Below are positions 32,484 to 43,819 of a stretch of 48,954 bases of DNA, piece after piece. The first letter of the stretch is position 1. The number at the start of each line of letters is the position of its first letter. The stretch covers positions 306,372-355,325 of the forward strand of contig MNCI01023331.1 of the NCBI GenBank assembly GCA_015680685.1. The letters are read 5' to 3'. The notes beneath the pieces are model-generated. The model had not been told where the DNA came from and made no database searches. It was given only the letters and a program-made list of their open reading frames with translations. The translations under genes were made by a program, and so were the position numbers. The DNA is from Gnetum montanum (lineage: Eukaryota; Streptophyta; Gnetopsida; Gnetales; Gnetaceae).

Positions 32484-33096
32484 GATGACCTATTGAGGAT
32501 ATGACATGGTGTAAGGATGTGAAATTAGTGTACTGAGTGTAGCGTAAACCTACGTGGTGACGTACAGCATATACGCTTCAACGTTCTGCGTATAACAACA
32601 GTGTAGACAACATATAGGTATGGGCGTATAGGGTCGGCGTAGACGAGTCTACGGCATAAAGAGTACAATGTATACGCTGAGCAGCGTATACAACATAAAC
32701 ATGCGGTGTAAACAGGGTTGTAGTGTAGAGTGTAGCGTATATGGATGACAGTGTAAATGAGTTTACAGCGTAGGATGTTCAGCATAAACTTAATGGTGGC
32801 GTATACTAGTGGACGGAGTCTTATGTGTAGCGTAGACAAAGTCTGCAGCATATATGTGGCAGCATAGACGCTGGAGATTTTACAGAGGGTGAGTTTTAAA
32901 TAGGGTAGTGTAAACGCTGAACAGCGTAGATGCTGGATAGTTTTCAGGTAAGGTTTTAAACGGCACAATGTGAACGCTGGGAGGTTTTCAGAAAGGAACC
33001 GGCGTATGGTCGGCAGCGTAAACATCCAACAGCGTAAACGCTGGGAAGCTTGCAGGTAAGGTTTTAGACAGAGGCCCTCCTTCTAGCGCTAATTTC
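32484..33096 (-). other. E4 leader with palindrome-type repeats and primer-binding site
   Basis: It is filled with 'gcgtatacgc' variants (32530-33060), mostly half-sites such as agcgtagac and agcgtaaac. The primer-binding site candidate is at 33075-33096, directly inside the LTR. On the minus strand it reads ATTAGCGCTAGAAGGAGGG, differing from E2 at three to four places. No ORF of note. Confidence 0.65.
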
Positions 33097-33683
33097 TGTA
33101 CCTTCTGAAATCATTGATCTTCAACTGGAAGGAAACAAAGACTGTGGGATCACAGGACATGCACAGAAGACCCTACCTTCACCTGAGGGCGAGCTGGAAT
33201 GAACGAAGGCAGAGTACCTTGAGTGGTCCGCACACGGATCAGACAAGGATTTCCTCCAACATACACCGAAGTGCTATACATTGGGTTATACGTAAATGGC
33301 ATGACAGACATAAATCAGAGCGTAAAAAACGTAAATGATGTGAACAGAGCATAGACGTAAACAAGTGTAAACAGAATACATGCAACAATTAATGCAAACT
33401 GTAAAAAATTGTAGGAAGAAAATGTAACAATGGCATTTCAGAATGAGAGTACAATGCACCGGTCTAACGCAGTTGTGACTTGGACACAAGGTAGACGAAA
33501 AGCCCTGGTGAATGCAAGAATGACTATGGGCTGGTTCACACTATAGGCACAGCATAGAGGCTGTATGCTCAGCGTACAGGGTTGTCCATTGTATAAGATT
33601 TCTTTCTCTGGTTCTCAGCGTCTTTGCTCTCTGGTGCACTCTAGAATTTGCCAACCGACCTCGATCTAGTGAAAAATTGGGGC

Positions 33684-33690
33684 TTTTATA
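33684..33690 (-). promoter_or_regulatory. TATA box in E4 5' LTR
   Basis: TATAAAA on the minus strand in the context cctgtataaaagcccc, directly downstream of the U3 palindrome cluster. It is the probable promoter of E4 genomic RNA. Confidence 0.6.
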
Positions 33691-33789
33691 CAGGTTTTGA
33701 TGCTAGACTCGGGTTGGGTGACATGTGGTGCATTGACCGGGTGCAAAAGCGTAAAATTTACAAGTGTACAGTATGTTACATTTGTTGGG

Positions 33790-34330
33790 GGTATACGCTG
33801 GGCGTATACGCTGCATCTAGTGGGCTTAGACTCTACGCGTATATGCTGGGTGTATACGCTGGATGTGCTGGGCGTATGCGAACTTTGGCGTAGATGTTGT
33901 GGATGTTGGGTATATACGCTAATGGTAGCTGGGTGTATACGTTGTGCGTATACACTGATGGGCGTTTGGTGTATACACCGGGGCGTATACGCTGATGGTT
34001 GCTGCCTTGTGTCAAATCTTGCTCTGCAGTGCTGTTTCCATGTCGTCTTTGGAGATTTCATGCTGGGCGTATAGATCTGTTGTACCTGCTGAGCATACAT
34101 GTGAGGCATGTACGCTGGATGTCTACACTGGGGGTATATGCTGGGCGTATACGCTGAGAATGTCGGGCATATATGCTGGGAATGTCGGGCATATACGCTA
34201 GGCATATACGTTATGGATGTGAACTTGAGCGTATACAGTGGGAGTATACACTAAGACTGCATACTTGGGCATATATGCTGACACTGCATACTTGGGCATA
34301 TACGCTAGGCATATACGCTGACACTGCATA
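33790..34330. repeat. GCGTATACGC palindrome cluster in E4 5' LTR
   Basis: It is collinear with 16980-17560 but with different unit gains and losses, so the array changes faster than the rest of the LTR. Overlapping frames on both strands are artefacts of the repeat. Confidence 0.85.
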
Positions 34331-34463
34331 CTTGGTGAAAATTAAGTATCTTGATCTCCGAAGTTGCCATGTGTGACACCAGATGTAGCTGTGGTCGTCT
34401 GTGGGTCCCAGGAACCTACTGCGTGTTGGAGAAGTATTAAGCTCGAAATTTTGTGGTGTTTCA

Positions 34464-34468
34464 CACAC
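34464..34468. repeat. Target-site duplication of E4, right copy
   Basis: CACAC follows the LTR end GTGTTTCA and matches 16293-16297 exactly. Confidence 0.85.
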
Positions 34469-37400
34469 AAAAGGTCCTATGGAAGGAGAGGCGGTCACAC
34501 TATCCCTTATCGAAAGGTCTAATCTTAGGTCAAGGGATTCTGTGACCTTAACCTACTCTTTAAATTTTGCATAGGCCTCAGGGATGTCGATTGCATTCAC
34601 AAAGGCCTCATACGTGAAGGCCTCTATGACAGCTTCCTTATACAGCTTCCAGTGGATCTCATTCTCTTGTTTATACACATGCTTGTGGTTCCTCTGAGCT
34701 CAACCCCATTTAAGAACCTTGGCATCGATATCCTTCATGTCTTCACACTTCTGGGCTAACAGGTCCATCTGTATCTACTACTCCACTATCTCACGAGTGG
34801 ATTCAAAATTCTGATGGATGATTGTCCAATATTGGGCATATTCTTCCACAAACCTACGCTTGTCCATGCCAGGATTATGATTGATGAGGAAATCATTCTT
34901 CGATCTAAGGTCTTCCACATCAACAACCAGTTCAGCTTCTTGCTGCTCAGCCCTTTGAACTTGTTTCCACAAATATTTGTTAGCATGCCTGCATTCCCAC
35001 AGAGAACATGCCGAATGCAAGACACACTTGTATGCCTCATTGAAAACACGACGAGGCACCTTGGCCATGTCAGGAAAAATCATAGGTATGGCACCAATCT
35101 TCATGGGCTAGGTTGAATCCCACTTGAGCCGTGAAGCTACAACGACACATGATGCAGCAATCACGTTGGCACAATAGAAACTAGTAAAATCAGCAAATTC
35201 AAAGGCTTTAGCATAGCAGAATAAATCATGTGACATCAAGACTCACCTATGTCAGGGTCCACCTTTTGAAGGTGCTTGATCATGTTGTCCACAAGTCCCT
35301 GCACGAACGTGAATTTGTCAAGGACTTTGGTCCATGACTCAGTGGGAATTTGGGGGGGGCCTTCAGTCTTGGTGGTCGCACCTATTACATAATAGATCCC
35401 ATAAAATGACTGTTAGAATAGAATGCGATAAAAACCTAAAATGGAATGCGATAAAACAAATGTGTCGCTAGACTCACCAGCGTCTAGTTGTGGCCTTTCC
35501 TCTTACGAAGGTAAAGTGACAGTGATGGCTATGTTGGAAGGTTCCTCCAGATTTGTATGAGTTGCTTCCTCATGCACTGTCACCTTTCCCTTCAGTTGAC
35601 AGATGTTCTCTTCATTCACAATTAGGGTCTCCCCACTCGTGTGAGGCTCTCTAATGATCAGGATCCCTATCCCAGAAGCGGGAGCTCTTTTGTTCTTGAC
35701 TAGGACCCTTCCCTTTGGGATTGGAGCCCCTTCATCATCATCTATCACCCTTACTTGGAGGGTCGATACCTCTTCATCACCTTCTTCTTCATCCTCTTCA
35801 GCTAATAAAGGAATATGCTCAACAAATCATCTTAAGGAAGAAATATATCATGTCACGACACTTAGCACCATGTAACATAGTAAAAAATGAAAAGACAAAC
35901 ATAGTAAATATTTACCAATAGGAGGTTGCATCCTCTGCAACTTAAGCTACAGTCTTCATCCCTCCCTTTCCTCCACGAGAGAGCTCTCTTTATCAGGGGG
36001 TGTCTCTTCTTTCACAACTCCCTGGCACAATTTCAGCCATGAGATGCTCACCTTGCACTATACTATCGGCTATGGTGGGAGGCGTCTCCCCCATGCTATC
36101 ATGGCCACGGATGCTACAAGCCGTTAAGCCTCTGGTCATGACTAACAATGATTTCCCAACTACTTCGGGGAGATCTTGAGCTCACATGGTCCAGAAAATC
36201 CACCAAATCCAAGGTTTGGGAATCTGGTTGCAATTACATGTGACCTAGTTCCCATTCTCCCAAGTCACCAAAAACTTTGCAAAATATTTCATGAAGCCTA
36301 TGAAGAAGGCATAATGTATGTTGACAGAGTGAGCTTAAGTTTTTTCATGGAGCCCTAAAATCTCCGCTCATAGGTTTTGGCATAGAAAATTGGCCTAGTC
36401 ATAACGGGTCCCTTCCTTCATAACCTCCCGCATTATCCAAGCCTGCTCAAGCCCTAGGACCTTCCCTTGGATGAGCATTTGGGGGAAGCTACGAGCCCGA
36501 AAAGCCAAGTAAACCTCCATGATGAGTCCATTCTTCAGCTTCTCCATGGAAAACCCTTTTTATTCGTTGGGGAGTCGTATCCACTCTTCAATCTCCTCCT
36601 TCATTAGGGTTATCTCCTACTTGCCCCTCGACCCTCTAGGGATGCCTTCGGATGGAACGCTGAAAAGGTCTTCAAAAAACTGGTCATCAATGTCGATGAC
36701 CACCTGCACACCCTGAACAAGCATGTGAAAATAACCCACCTTCCTAGAAAAGGAGTTAACCAGGGAAACCATCTCGGTAACTGGTACTTTCGGGTTTGCG
36801 GTTAGGAAAAGGTCCAAGAGCCTAGCTTTCTAGAGGTTCCTGATCAAGGAGTCTGGGGCCCTTTGGTCCAACCAACACTGGCATTCCACCACTTCGCCAT
36901 ATTTAAAATAAATTTCAGCCCCTAGCACCTCGACGATCACCACCATTAGCTCTCGAGGTTTCTTCACCCCTGAAATGATTTCTGTAGAATATACTCAACA
37001 TAGCAACAAAAGGATATAGGGATCACAACACCTAAGTACGTGTCACCTACCTTTTGGTCCACCAGGCCTATACGGCAACAGGAATGGCAGAAGCTCAATC
37101 AATGCAACATCCTCAACTGCGACTAGCCTAAAGGGTAGTTCCCACTCCCTATCCAGCCAACCCTTCTCCTTGCACAAGTGGTGGATGTTGGAAAACTAGC
37201 ATGGGTAAGAGTGATATTCCCCACCACACTAACCAATTACAGCCGCCTGCAAGTTTGCAACTAAAGAGAATTCTTGCAAGGCCAACCGAGCAGTAGCTAG
37301 GTCACCTGGCCAATCATGAAGCCCATCATCATTAATACAGAACCTAGTGACAAACACACATTGTTAGCCTATGCTTGAATATGACAATAGCATAATGCAA

Positions 37401-38301
37401 CAAGGATAAGCTACAAAAAAAAATTTTCACCCGTCAACGCAGTAGACATTCCCCTATGGATTCTGAAAGCACGTTGCTATGTAACATGCGAGGAACAAAG
37501 TGCTGTACTAGCAGTAGCAGCTGAACTCAGGCAGGTCCCAGATCCAAGCCAAATGTTTCAACTCTATAGGGCATTCATCAAGTTCATCCAAGGATATCTC
37601 ATTGGACAAGTATTTCAGAAAATCGCTACTCGCCCTAGGTAGTATGGAGTCTACAATGCCGAATGGCTCTACTTGTTTCAAGGAGGACTAGATAATCACG
37701 CTAAAATTATTAAGAAGAAATTGCAAAAAATCTCATGCCCCATCTCTAAGCCAGACAGCCTATTCCCCTAAATGTATTTGAGGAGCAGCGACGTTGGCCA
37801 CTAGCCTACCCACATGGCATAAAACCCCACCGATATCCAAGACAATCAATCTGGACCTCCAACTCGCCCTGCATGCCACATTCTGCGATTGTCAACATCA
37901 TGTACACCTAAGGGCGGTACACAAAAAATGCAACCGGAAAGCCGACAGTCCATGTATAGAACGTAGTAAGGGTAGGAAAGCCTAGTGCAAAAAAATGTGC
38001 GAATAAATTTGACATAGACATGAAACAATCAAAAACATATTCATCGCAGTCAAGATGGTGATAATGATAATGCAAAGGCCGAACTGATGCAACCGCATGC
38101 AACGCAGAAAATCAAAAATGAATGATGAACACAAAATAAGAGAACAACCAAGAATATAAAATGAAAAGGCAAAGGGTATACGACGACTCACTGAGTCAGC
38201 GGTGTGCTTTGCAGTGCCACAACGTGTGCTTGCGGTGCATGCTCTAGGGCCCTCTCTACCTCCTCAACCCTTGCAAGCGCTAAGAAGGTTTTAGGGGCCA
38301 T
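34464..38301 (-). pseudogene. E3 antisense gene, exons 1-7 (5' part)
   Basis: Exons, high to low: 38301-38192, 37868-37431, 37343-37051, 36981-35916, 35801-35478, 35381-35247, and 35136 to 34464, where E4 interrupts exon 7. The gene finishes at 15917-16297. All introns are GT...AG, and phases of introns 1-3 and 7 equal those of E4 (2,2,1,0). Protein similarity to E4 is low but collinear. Exon 2 has V-L-D-I-G-G-V-L, close to the HAD/FCP1 D-x-N/D-G motif, and L-L-N-N-F-S-V-I-I. Exon 4 has E-M-V-S-L-V-N-S-F against E4's E-M-I-G-I-V-D-S-F. Exon 5 is acidic. Exon 6 ends D-F/K-F-x-G-L-V as in E4. Stops include TGG to TAG in exon 2. It diverges from E3 pol (+). Confidence 0.75.
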
Positions 38302-39079
38302 TATCCTACTCTTAGATTCGTTCCCTCTTGTATCTTCTCACCACAAAAGCTTGCTCTACCAGTTGGATGACATGATTGCTCTCTGCTTCAAAACTATCTT
38401 CGTGCTCAAAAGAAAATTTTGTGTTCATATAGTAAAAAATAGCAAATTTACAAGGGTTCAACCCTGATTTATAGTGACGATGATGAGGCAGGGGGAGTTA
38501 TCTCTCCCTCTCTTCCTGATTAATGTGAAGTAACCTATGCAGCATAGCATGTTCACCACGCCATCACGGTACTGTTAGCATTTAAATCCCAACACGCTTC
38601 AAACCGGCTACATGCTTTCCAAAATATATATATATATATATAATAATAAATATTGAACCAAGTTGCTCTAGCATAACTACATCCCTAATGGCTTGTTATG
38701 ACATTGAAGCACCGCATGATTACGTTAGTTTTTTCTGTGATAGTGTCATAATTTCGGGTCCGCAACCCTGACTTCCGCAATTACAACTTAGCACTTGCTA
38801 TACCTACAATGTCTCTTATTCTACACATCATTACTTCGCATGGCAAGTTGCAAATTGACAATTCAGCATGACATTGAGCTAGCACGTTTTGCACCTCCTG
38901 TCGTCTTACACTCTTGTATCCTGCTAGGGCAAATTCATCCACCTTGTCAATGCTTTGCAAATCGTTGTTGCACGACCTCTTGCAGGTGCTTCTTAACCAA
39001 ACTTTTATCTTGTGATGATAGGTCAAGTAGAATATGGGAATTCATAGTGACCTTTCCATACCCCTAATGATAGTCAGAC
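38302..39079. promoter_or_regulatory. Divergent intergenic region between E3 antisense gene and E3 pol
   Basis: A TATA-like CACTATAAAT lies on the minus strand (38467-38473), 166 bp before the antisense ATG. A (TA)n run lies at about 38627-38642. No clear tandem array is seen here, unlike E4 22707-22960. The remainder is unremarkable and may contain decayed N-terminal pol sequence. Confidence 0.45.
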
Positions 39080-40290
39080 CTCAAAGTGATCTCACAAGAT
39101 GGTTGAACCCTGACTTGATTGATTAGGGGTCGACCATAACCACCACTATAGCAACTTTAGAGGCATCTCCAGACTAGCCCAAGTACCTGGTCAAGACTCT
39201 AGACCTAGAAGCTGGGGATGTGACTGAAGATCCTCTTACCAAAATACCTATAACCATGTCAAAAGGGGAGGTGTAAGCACTAAAACTCAGTTCTCTCCTA
39301 GACGTGCAAATGCATAAAGATCTAGCTAAATTCTTGTAGGATAACGTCAATGCCTTCGCATGGTCATATAATAACATGTCAGGCTTAGATCCGCAATTAG
39401 TCCAACATAATATCATCCTAGATCCATGCATAAAAGTGGTCAAACAAAAGACTCGTAAAATTAAGCCAGAAATAGCATTGGCCGTAAGAGACGAAATCAC
39501 CAAACTCTACCAAGCGAGTTTCATTCGAAAGGTTGACTATTCGGAGTGAGTGTCCAATGTCTTCGTACTTTCAAAGAAGGGAGGGATATGAATATGTATA
39601 TACTTCTAAGATTTAAACAAAAGAATAATTAAGGATGACTTCCCTCTCCCAAGCATCGATTAGCTTATCGACACCATAGCTGGTCATGTCCTTTTGTCTT
39701 TTATGGATGGCTTTTCTGGATACAACCAAATCTGCATTAACCTAGAGCACTAGTTATCCACAACCTTCATGACTCCGTGGGGAACCTTTTGCTACACTAT
39801 GATGCCTTTTAGGCTCAAAAATGCTAGGGCAACTTACCAGTAATCCATGACTTAAATTTTTAGCAATTACATCCTTGAAACTTTAAATGACTACGTAGAT
39901 GATATAGCGGTGTAAAATCAAAGGTAGCAGTTAACCACCCTCATGATTTAGGTGTAGTCCTCAAATGCTGCCAAATGCATGATCTACGCCTTAACCCCAA
40001 AAAGTGCATCTTTGGGATAAGAACCAGACGTAGGAATCATGGTATCAGAGGCAGGAATACGAGTGGACCCTGACAAAGTTAAGGTTATTGTTAACTTAGC
40101 ACCCCCCATGAACCTTAAAGAATTATGCAGTTTACAAGGAAGAGTGCAATTCATCCATAGGTTCATAGCAAGATTGAATAATAAGTTACACCCTATGCAA
40201 CACTTCTTAAAAAAGGAAGTCATCTTCAAATGGACGACTCAATGCCAACAGGCCTTTGACAATTTGAAAGAAGAGCTCTCACGTCTCCCA
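39080..40290 (+). pseudogene. E3 reverse transcriptase
   Basis: The pre-RT region E-D-P-L-T-K-I-P starts near 39226, with F-A-W-S-Y-N-N-M and L-D-P-Q-L-V-Q-H-N-I-I-L at 39355-39420. RT follows with F-M-D-G-F-S-G-Y-N-Q-I (about 39702), T-P-W-G-T-F-C-Y, M-P-F-R-L-K-N and Y-V-D-D at 39892-39903. Then come L-N-P-K-K-C-I-F, V-D-P-D-K-V-K-V-I and L-Q-G-R-V-Q-F-I. Many stops are present, and a frameshift follows the YVDD motif. It is collinear with E4 RT but clearly divergent, supporting a separate family. Confidence 0.85.
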
Positions 40291-41168
40291 ACCATGCATC
40301 TGCCACATGGCGATAAATCCTTCTTCATCTACCTTGCCAGTTCTGATGCATCCATCGCTGCACTATTATGTCAAAAACGAGACAACAATTTCGAGATACC
40401 GGTATACTACCTGAGTCATGCGTTAGTAGCACACGAAATAAGGTACAATGAAGTAAAAGGAAACTGCCTAGCCCTAGTATTTACGCTAAAGAAGTGGCAA
40501 CACTATCTGTTCCACAGCACGACTAATGTCATTTGCAAAAGAAACGTGCTCCAGGCTATCACCAAAAACTTGTACGAAAGTAGCCGGATAGCCGGGTGGA
40601 AGGAAATAACCACAGAATTTGATCTACATTACATAAGCCAATCATTGACAAAAGGTCAAGCCATAGCAACCCAACTAACAGCTTCGCCGATCAATGACCA
40701 GGTGACCATAGATCCCGAATTTCTAAACGAATATGTCAGCAATGTCCACATCGTCCCATCACATCTTGAGGCCATATTACATTTCAATGGTGCATCAACT
40801 GCATGGGGAGGTGGTGCTGCCACTATAATCACGTTCCCCTCAGGGGAAATATGCCCATCTGCCTACCGATTTGCGTTCCCCTATACCAATAACGTGGCAG
40901 AATACGAGGGGCTGCTTAGAGGTCTCTTAATTGTCCAAACATTATGCATTTGACACCTAGCCATCCGGGGATATTCACAATTAGTGGTGAATCAAGTCAC
41001 TGAGGTCTACACCTGCAAGGCTACGCACTTGCAACCCTACTGTGAGCTAGAAAAAATCTTATTGAAGGGATTCACAACCATAGATGTGCAACACGTGCCT
41101 CGCAATGAAAACACCATAGCAGATGCTCTGGCTACCCTTTTCTTAAACATTCCATCAAACATTCCCTA
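40291..41168 (+). pseudogene. E3 tandem RNase H region
   Basis: One 304-codon frame (40039-40953) spans the RT connection and most of this region. The first module has F-I-Y-L-A-S-S-D-A-S-I-A and Y-N-E-V-K-G-N-C-L-A-L. The second has F-N-G-A-S (about 40780), N-N-V-A-E-Y-E-G-L-L, Q-L-V-V-N-Q-V, H-V-P-R-N-E-N and I-A-D-A-L-A-T-L (about 41120). The first catalytic Asp of the second module is Asn (AAT), where E4 has Asp. The two-module arrangement places the element in the Tat group. A TGA at 40952 interrupts. Confidence 0.85.
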
Positions 41169-42500
41169 GCAAGCCTACCAACATCAATCATAGAATGCGT
41201 AGAACCTATCATCCAAGAGAAACACATGGCATCTATCAGTGCCACAAACACCCAGGAATTGTACACCAATATCAAAGCTTATCTATAGCATGGTGAGCCT
41301 TCGAAAGGATTAACACTTGCTCAAAAATATGCAATTCGCAAAAGTGCCAAGCAATATGTACTCATAGGAAGTGGTTCCCTTTGCCAATGCTCCTACGATG
41401 GAGTATTGCTAGTATGCTTGGGTGGTGAGCAAACACAAAAGGTAGTTAATGAGGTACACGAAGGACTGTGCAGTGGGCACATAGCACCCAGGGCTATGGC
41501 TACCAAAATTAGATGCCTAGGGTACTACTGGCCTTACATGGAACACGATTGCCTATCAAAACTCAAAACATTGACACGTGCCAAAGATATGCAAATCACA
41601 TGCACATAGCGGCTACTGACCTACATCCTACGCAAGTCACGTGGCCCTTCCAATGATGGGGGTTAGACCTCATAGGGCCTATCACACCTAAATCCTCTAC
41701 AGGGCATAGCTTTATTATCACTACCACAGAGTACTTCACCAAGTGGGTGGAGGCTATTCCCCTAAGGATAATGATGTCTCAGCAAATATGTCACTTCATC
41801 CTTGACAATATAGTAACCAAGTTTGGGTTCCCAATGACTATTGTGACCGACAATGGCCCACAGTTCAGCAGCGTAGAGACCCTAAACCTTCTATAGAAAT
41901 TTAGGCATTAAATAATCATTTTCGTCCCTTTATTATCTGTAGGCAAATGGGCAAGCGAAGGCTATAAATAAGTCCATCATCAACTTACTAAAGAGGATGC
42001 TTAATAATAGCAAGAGGTGGTGGCACAAGTAGATACTCTACGTCCTATGGGCATATAGAACGACATGTCGAACTGCGACAAGTAACACCCCTTAGAGCCT
42101 TGTTTACAAATCTAAAGCTGTGTTTCCACTTGATTTGCAGGTACCATTACTCCGGATGATCCTTGTAGACTTCATAACTGAAAGACAGAACAAAAATTTG
42201 TGCATCATCGACCTCGACTCAATGGAGGAGGAGCGCACATAGACACTGGAATGCATCAAGCACTACCAAAGAAAGCAACAATAGAAGCACCACGTAGACC
42301 TACATTGGCAGCCAGTGCAGAAGGGAGACCTCATCCTCAGGGCCAGTCATGAGCACGTAAGTAAATTCTCAGCCAACTGGGAAGGCCCTTACATGGTTAC
42401 CAAAGCCTATGGGAATGGAGCCTTCAAGCTAGCAGACATGAATGACAATGAGCTCGCCAACCAGGTGAACCACTCGTACCTCAAGCCGTACTATGTCTGA
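41169..42500 (+). pseudogene. E3 integrase
   Basis: The zinc-binding V-H-E-G-L-C-S-G-H-I-A-P lies near 41455-41490, with one of the expected C-x2-C cysteines degraded near 41580. The core has L-D-L-I-G-P-I-T near 41665, T-T-E-Y-F-T-K-W, T-D-N-G-P-Q-F near 41845 and a frameshifted remainder. The C-terminal frame 42315-42500 has G-D-L-I-L-R, W-E-G-P-Y-M-V-T-K-A-Y and F-K-L-A-D-M, ending TGA at 42498-42500. There is no chromodomain. Several stops are present (for example 41608, 41656). It matches the E4 integrase end to end. Confidence 0.85.
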
Positions 42501-42720
42501 GGCACTACAACAATGGTACCGGTCATTGTCTGCTACAACGTTAAACTAGCTTCTGCATCGAGCAACGTCCGCAATGACGATAAACTAGCTGCATCGAGCA
42601 ACGTCCGCTACAACGATAAACTAGCATGTAGGATCTGCTGGAACCTTAAACTAGCACAGCGGTCCACTGAGACCTTAAACCACCACACATTCTACCAAGA
42701 CCTTAAACTGGGTTCGCGAC
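42501..42720. repeat. Tandem repeats after E3 pol
   Basis: About six units of 28-45 bp with the core 'cgataaactagc' or 'ccttaaactagc' lie here, similar to 1-235. They stand in the usual pol-to-LTR position. Confidence 0.65.
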
Positions 42721-43188
42721 TTACCTTCAGCATGTACCAACACCAGCCACACATCGGGCGAGCAGACATGATGCTAACAAGTGGGTGGGTCACCACAGCT
42801 TCGAAACGTGGTTCACGATGTACTAAAGACCCAGCTCGGAGCACACGTGGCACCAACATCCTAGGCATCATGTTGACTCTCCAAATATGCTGCACGACAT
42901 CATCTTGGCTCTCTGAACCTCCCATCACCATGACCCAGTGTCCCGATGGCGGTTCTGGAGAGAGTTCTTGCATCTAGAGTGGTGCTAGTATTGTGGCTTG
43001 GCTATAATATTACTGCTCCCTCACCCTGTTAGCGTCTAGGTTTGCATAACTATCAGCTATTTTTCAACTACTCCCACTGCTACACCAGGAATGCAAACCA
43101 CTGGTGGGGGCTCTAGGGCATCTGCACCCACAAACATCTCTTGATGCCTTCGGGACCAACTCCACCATGTTGATGCTACCAAGGTTAC
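42721..43188 (+). other. E3 3' tail
   Basis: No gene was recognised. An open frame at 42692-42973 on the minus strand has no familiar motif. The tail is not homologous to the 1.1-1.2-kb tail of E1 and E4. It ends abruptly where the E6 LTR starts, so E3's own 3' LTR should lie beyond the window. Confidence 0.45.
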
Positions 43189-43819
43189 TAGAACATCATA
43201 AAATTTTGAGCTTAGTAATTGTCCAACAAGAAATAGGCCCCTGGGACCCACAGACGACCATAGCTACATCGGGTGTCACACATGGCAACTTCAGAGACCA
43301 AAATACTTAATTTTCACTAAGTATGCGGTCTCAGCGTATACACCCAAGTATGCAGTCTCAGCGTATACGCCCAAAGTATACACCCAAGTGTATATTCTTA
43401 GCGTATATGCCCAGCGTATACGCTCAAGTCCACAGCATCTATGCCCAGTGTAGACATCCAGTGTACATGCCTCACATGTACGCTCAGCAAGTACAACAGA
43501 TGTATACGCCTGGCATGCAATCCCCGAAGACAGCATGGAAAGAGCATCACAAAGAAAATTTGGTACAAGGCAGCAACCATCAGCATATACACCCCAGCAT
43601 ATACGCCCAACAACCATCAACATATATGCCCCAGCGTATACGCCTAGCACATCAGTGTATACGCCTAGCATATACGCCCAGCATCCATAGCATCTACGCC
43701 CAAATTCACATACGCCCAGCCATCATCAGCGTATACGCCCAGAGTCTACGCTCACCAGATGCAGTGTATACGCTCAGCGTGTACACCCAGCAAATGTAAC
43801 ATATTGTACACTTGTAAAT
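43189..43819 (+). repeat. E6 5' LTR, truncated (U3 part)
   Basis: It starts TAGAACATCATAAAATTTTG, a decayed form of TGAAACACCACAAAATTT, and runs collinear with the E4 LTR (in reverse) through the palindrome cluster. It stops at 'acttgtaaatt'. About 700 bp of LTR with TATA box, R and U5 are missing. It is about 85-90% like the E4 LTR by eye, which is too similar to be the LTR of the divergent element E3. Confidence 0.75.
43320..43795. repeat. GCGTATACGC palindrome cluster in E6 LTR
   Basis: Many copies of cgtatacgcc, catatacgcc and variants spaced 10-25 bp apart. Read on this strand, the linkers are 'cca' and 'ccag'. Confidence 0.8.

Larger units (their letters stand above)
16298..34463 (-). 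mobile_element. E4: full-length 18.2-kb Tat-like Ty3/gypsy element with an antisense multi-exon gene
   Basis: It is delimited by two LTRs in the same orientation with TG...CA ends and a 5-bp duplication, CACAC. Read on the minus strand, the order is: 5' LTR (33097-34463), primer-binding site, leader with palindromes, gag, protease, tandem-repeat spacer, antisense eight-exon gene on the plus strand (23386-27805), tandem-repeat spacer, reverse transcriptase, two RNase H modules, integrase, tandem-repeat spacer, 1.2-kb non-coding tail, polypurine tract, 3' LTR (16298-17645). The target duplication shows that the whole assembly moved as one unit. It inserted in exon 7 of E3's antisense gene. The LTRs differ at about 26 of the first 200 aligned positions, mostly transitions, so the insertion is old. 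Confidence 0.9.
33097..34463 (-). repeat. E4 5' LTR (1367 bp)
   Basis: Plus-strand ends TGTACCTTCT and GTGGTGTTTCA pair with those of 16298-17645. It contains a palindrome cluster at 33790-34330 (perfect copy 33802-33811) and a TATA box at 33684-33690 (minus strand). The flank outside is CACAC, the target duplication. Confidence 0.9.

Noticed and set aside
43189-43819. This LTR as the 3' LTR of E3
   Set aside because: It closely resembles the E4-family LTRs while E3's proteins are very divergent from E4's, the adjoining E3 tail is unlike E1/E4 tails, and no polypurine tract precedes it. A new element (E6) fits better.
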